Source: Sphagnum magellanicum
Taxonomy: Eukaryota; Streptophyta; Sphagnopsida; Sphagnales; Sphagnaceae
Length of the DNA stretch: 64,000 nucleotides
Direction: 5' to 3'
Assembly (NCBI GenBank): GCA_021904315.1
Contig: CM038910.1
Coordinates: 22,826,256 to 22,890,255, forward strand
This document shows, one piece after another, positions 62,626 to 64,000 of the stretch. The notes beneath the pieces are model-generated. The model did no database searches and was not told where the DNA came from. It worked only from the letters and a program-made list of their open reading frames with translations. Within the stretch, counting starts at the first letter, position 1. Every line of letters begins with the position of its first letter. The translations under genes and the position numbers were made by a program.

Positions 62626-64000
62626 CTTACCCTATACAGACTGCTTGCACTCTGGCGGGCGTTTTGTGGTAAGTAAGTACTAATGACCCCAGATGGGCAC
62701 ATAACTAGAATTCCTGGGCAGCCACCAAGGGCAGCACCAAATTCTGGTAATGTGCCTATCCGAGGGCATTACCGCATGTAATGACCATGTCCGACCCTAA
62801 AAAAAACAACAATGGGCCATTGCATTTCTGGAAGATGAGCTCTTGACCTAGCCTTGAATCTTACAGATTTAAGACACCCTCCAACTAGAGTACAAAATCA
62901 ATGGCAAGTCATTATGTTATTTTGGAACATCCTGCAAATTTTTTTCTATTTGTTTCCCATGATGAGAGGGAAAAAAAATTTGATTTGGCACAGGTCTTAA
63001 CACTTGGTAAAGCCCTCAGCTGTGGGCTTCACCAGAATTGAGCCTGAACTTGACACCAGCTCACAAGCAGCCTCATGCAGACAAGACCCTCAGCAGAGGG
63101 CTTCAGCATACATCCTGAAAACTCAAAGTCCCAAGTGTTCGTTCGACCCTCCTCAATTGATTAGCCTCGTTTGAGAGAAAACATTTAAATGCATAATTTC
63201 ACTAAAATTTCAAATCCATTTACCTTATAGACTATTCTATTGTTTAATAAATGTAAAGCAGCAAAGTGCCTAACTTGGTTGGGAGGACATGTAATTCTTC
63301 TGTCTTGGAGCATCACAACTGGCCAGACGCCAACATGATCCAAAAAACCATCACAGTATGTAGCTGGTGGTAAAACACTGCATAGTGACTAATGACCTGT
63401 CAAAGATTTCCCAGTGTCGATGGAGGGCACCTTAAATTTCACTCTTGAAACTGGAGGCCATCTTATGTTTATGGGCAGGCTTTTACATTTTCAGAGATAC
63501 CTGCCAAAATACTCTACATGCTATGAGTAGGAGTCAACATAGTCATCACACACTATAAGGCTCTCACATGGGCATATCAGGCCACAGTGAACCAGCACCC
63601 ATCAGCGCACCATCCACTGGATGCCCCTTATTACTCAGTTGTGGATGAACCTCAACTGAGTTAATATTTGGTTTCACCTTGGTAACCAATTCTGTAGGAA
63701 ATAGGTCTCTCATATAGATAGATAGGTCAGAAAATAGGCAACTACTAGGTATGTAGATGGTTTATACATAGGTAAGGGCTGTTTTTACTACCTACCTACT
63801 AACAACCTGCTTGTGGGTTGTTAGTAGGTAGGTTAAAAAAAAGCAACTGAGCTTAACCACCATGGATAGCTAGGGAACTGGAACTCATCAGAAAACTGTT
63901 TCCCAACCACTTACCATTCATCCTTTGCGGTGTGCTGTTGGGTGCTGGTGGGTGCTGGCTCACTGTGGCGGGCATATCATCAGAATTTTGACACTCAAAG
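62626..64000. other. Intergenic, no gene seen; window ends here
   Basis: No coding sequence is supported. It contains short inverted words (aagccctcagctgtgggctt at about 63010-63032) and the strong hairpin at 63790-63833. Confidence 0.5.
63790..63833. repeat. Perfect 18-bp hairpin with 8-base loop
   Basis: acctacctactaacaacc at 63790-63807 and its exact reverse complement ggttgttagtaggtaggt at 63816-63833 enclose tgcttgtg. Outside, a T run on the left and an A run on the right nearly extend the stem. It is not next to a gene, so it is not a transcription terminator; a short fold-back repeat is more likely. Confidence 0.75.

Overview
The window looks like nuclear DNA of a land plant. It carries a plastid-type ADP-glucose pyrophosphorylase small subunit, a plant-type EAF1 chromatin protein (HSA plus SANT), a ribosomal protein L12 gene under Arabidopsis-type telo-boxes (AAACCCTA), a UTR3-like nucleotide-sugar transporter and an LC8 dynein light chain. 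All have many GT-AG introns of about 80 to 1,100 bp. Large AT-rich intergenic tracts and many small fold-back repeats fit a non-seed plant (bryophyte, lycophyte or fern) at least as well as a flowering plant, but the species cannot be told from this sequence.

Layout: 1-9.2 kb is gene-free DNA with short dispersed repeats: a SINE-like element with target-site duplication, a fold-back, two palindromic MITE-like copies, telomere-like repeats and long poly-G/poly-C runs. 9.2-12.4 kb (+) is the AGPase small subunit, nine exons, intact. 12.4-15.2 kb shows no gene. 15.2-32.0 kb (-) is one very large gene, EAF1, 23-24 exons, about 2,370 residues. About 32-33.4 kb is a GC-richer head-to-head interval, with a doubtful small two-exon gene on the + strand. 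37.1-38.6 kb (+) is a decayed, non-processed sorbitol dehydrogenase pseudogene. 40.3-41.4 kb (-) is ribosomal protein L12 with a telo-box/site II promoter. 41.7-53.9 kb is a 12-kb AT-rich gene desert with degenerate tandem repeats. 55.6-59.3 kb (+) is the UTR3-like transporter, seven exons. 60.2-61.0 kb (-) is the LC8 dynein light chain, two exons. 61.0-64.0 kb is intergenic with two strong hairpins.

The genes are independent single transcription units: starch synthesis, chromatin acetylation/remodelling, translation, ER/Golgi nucleotide-sugar transport and motor/hub protein. There is no cluster or shared pathway. No novel multi-gene system was recognised; the less expected content is in the repeats, the SDH pseudogene and a few gene-structure oddities. 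Exon limits were read by eye from splice sites, reading phase and family conservation.
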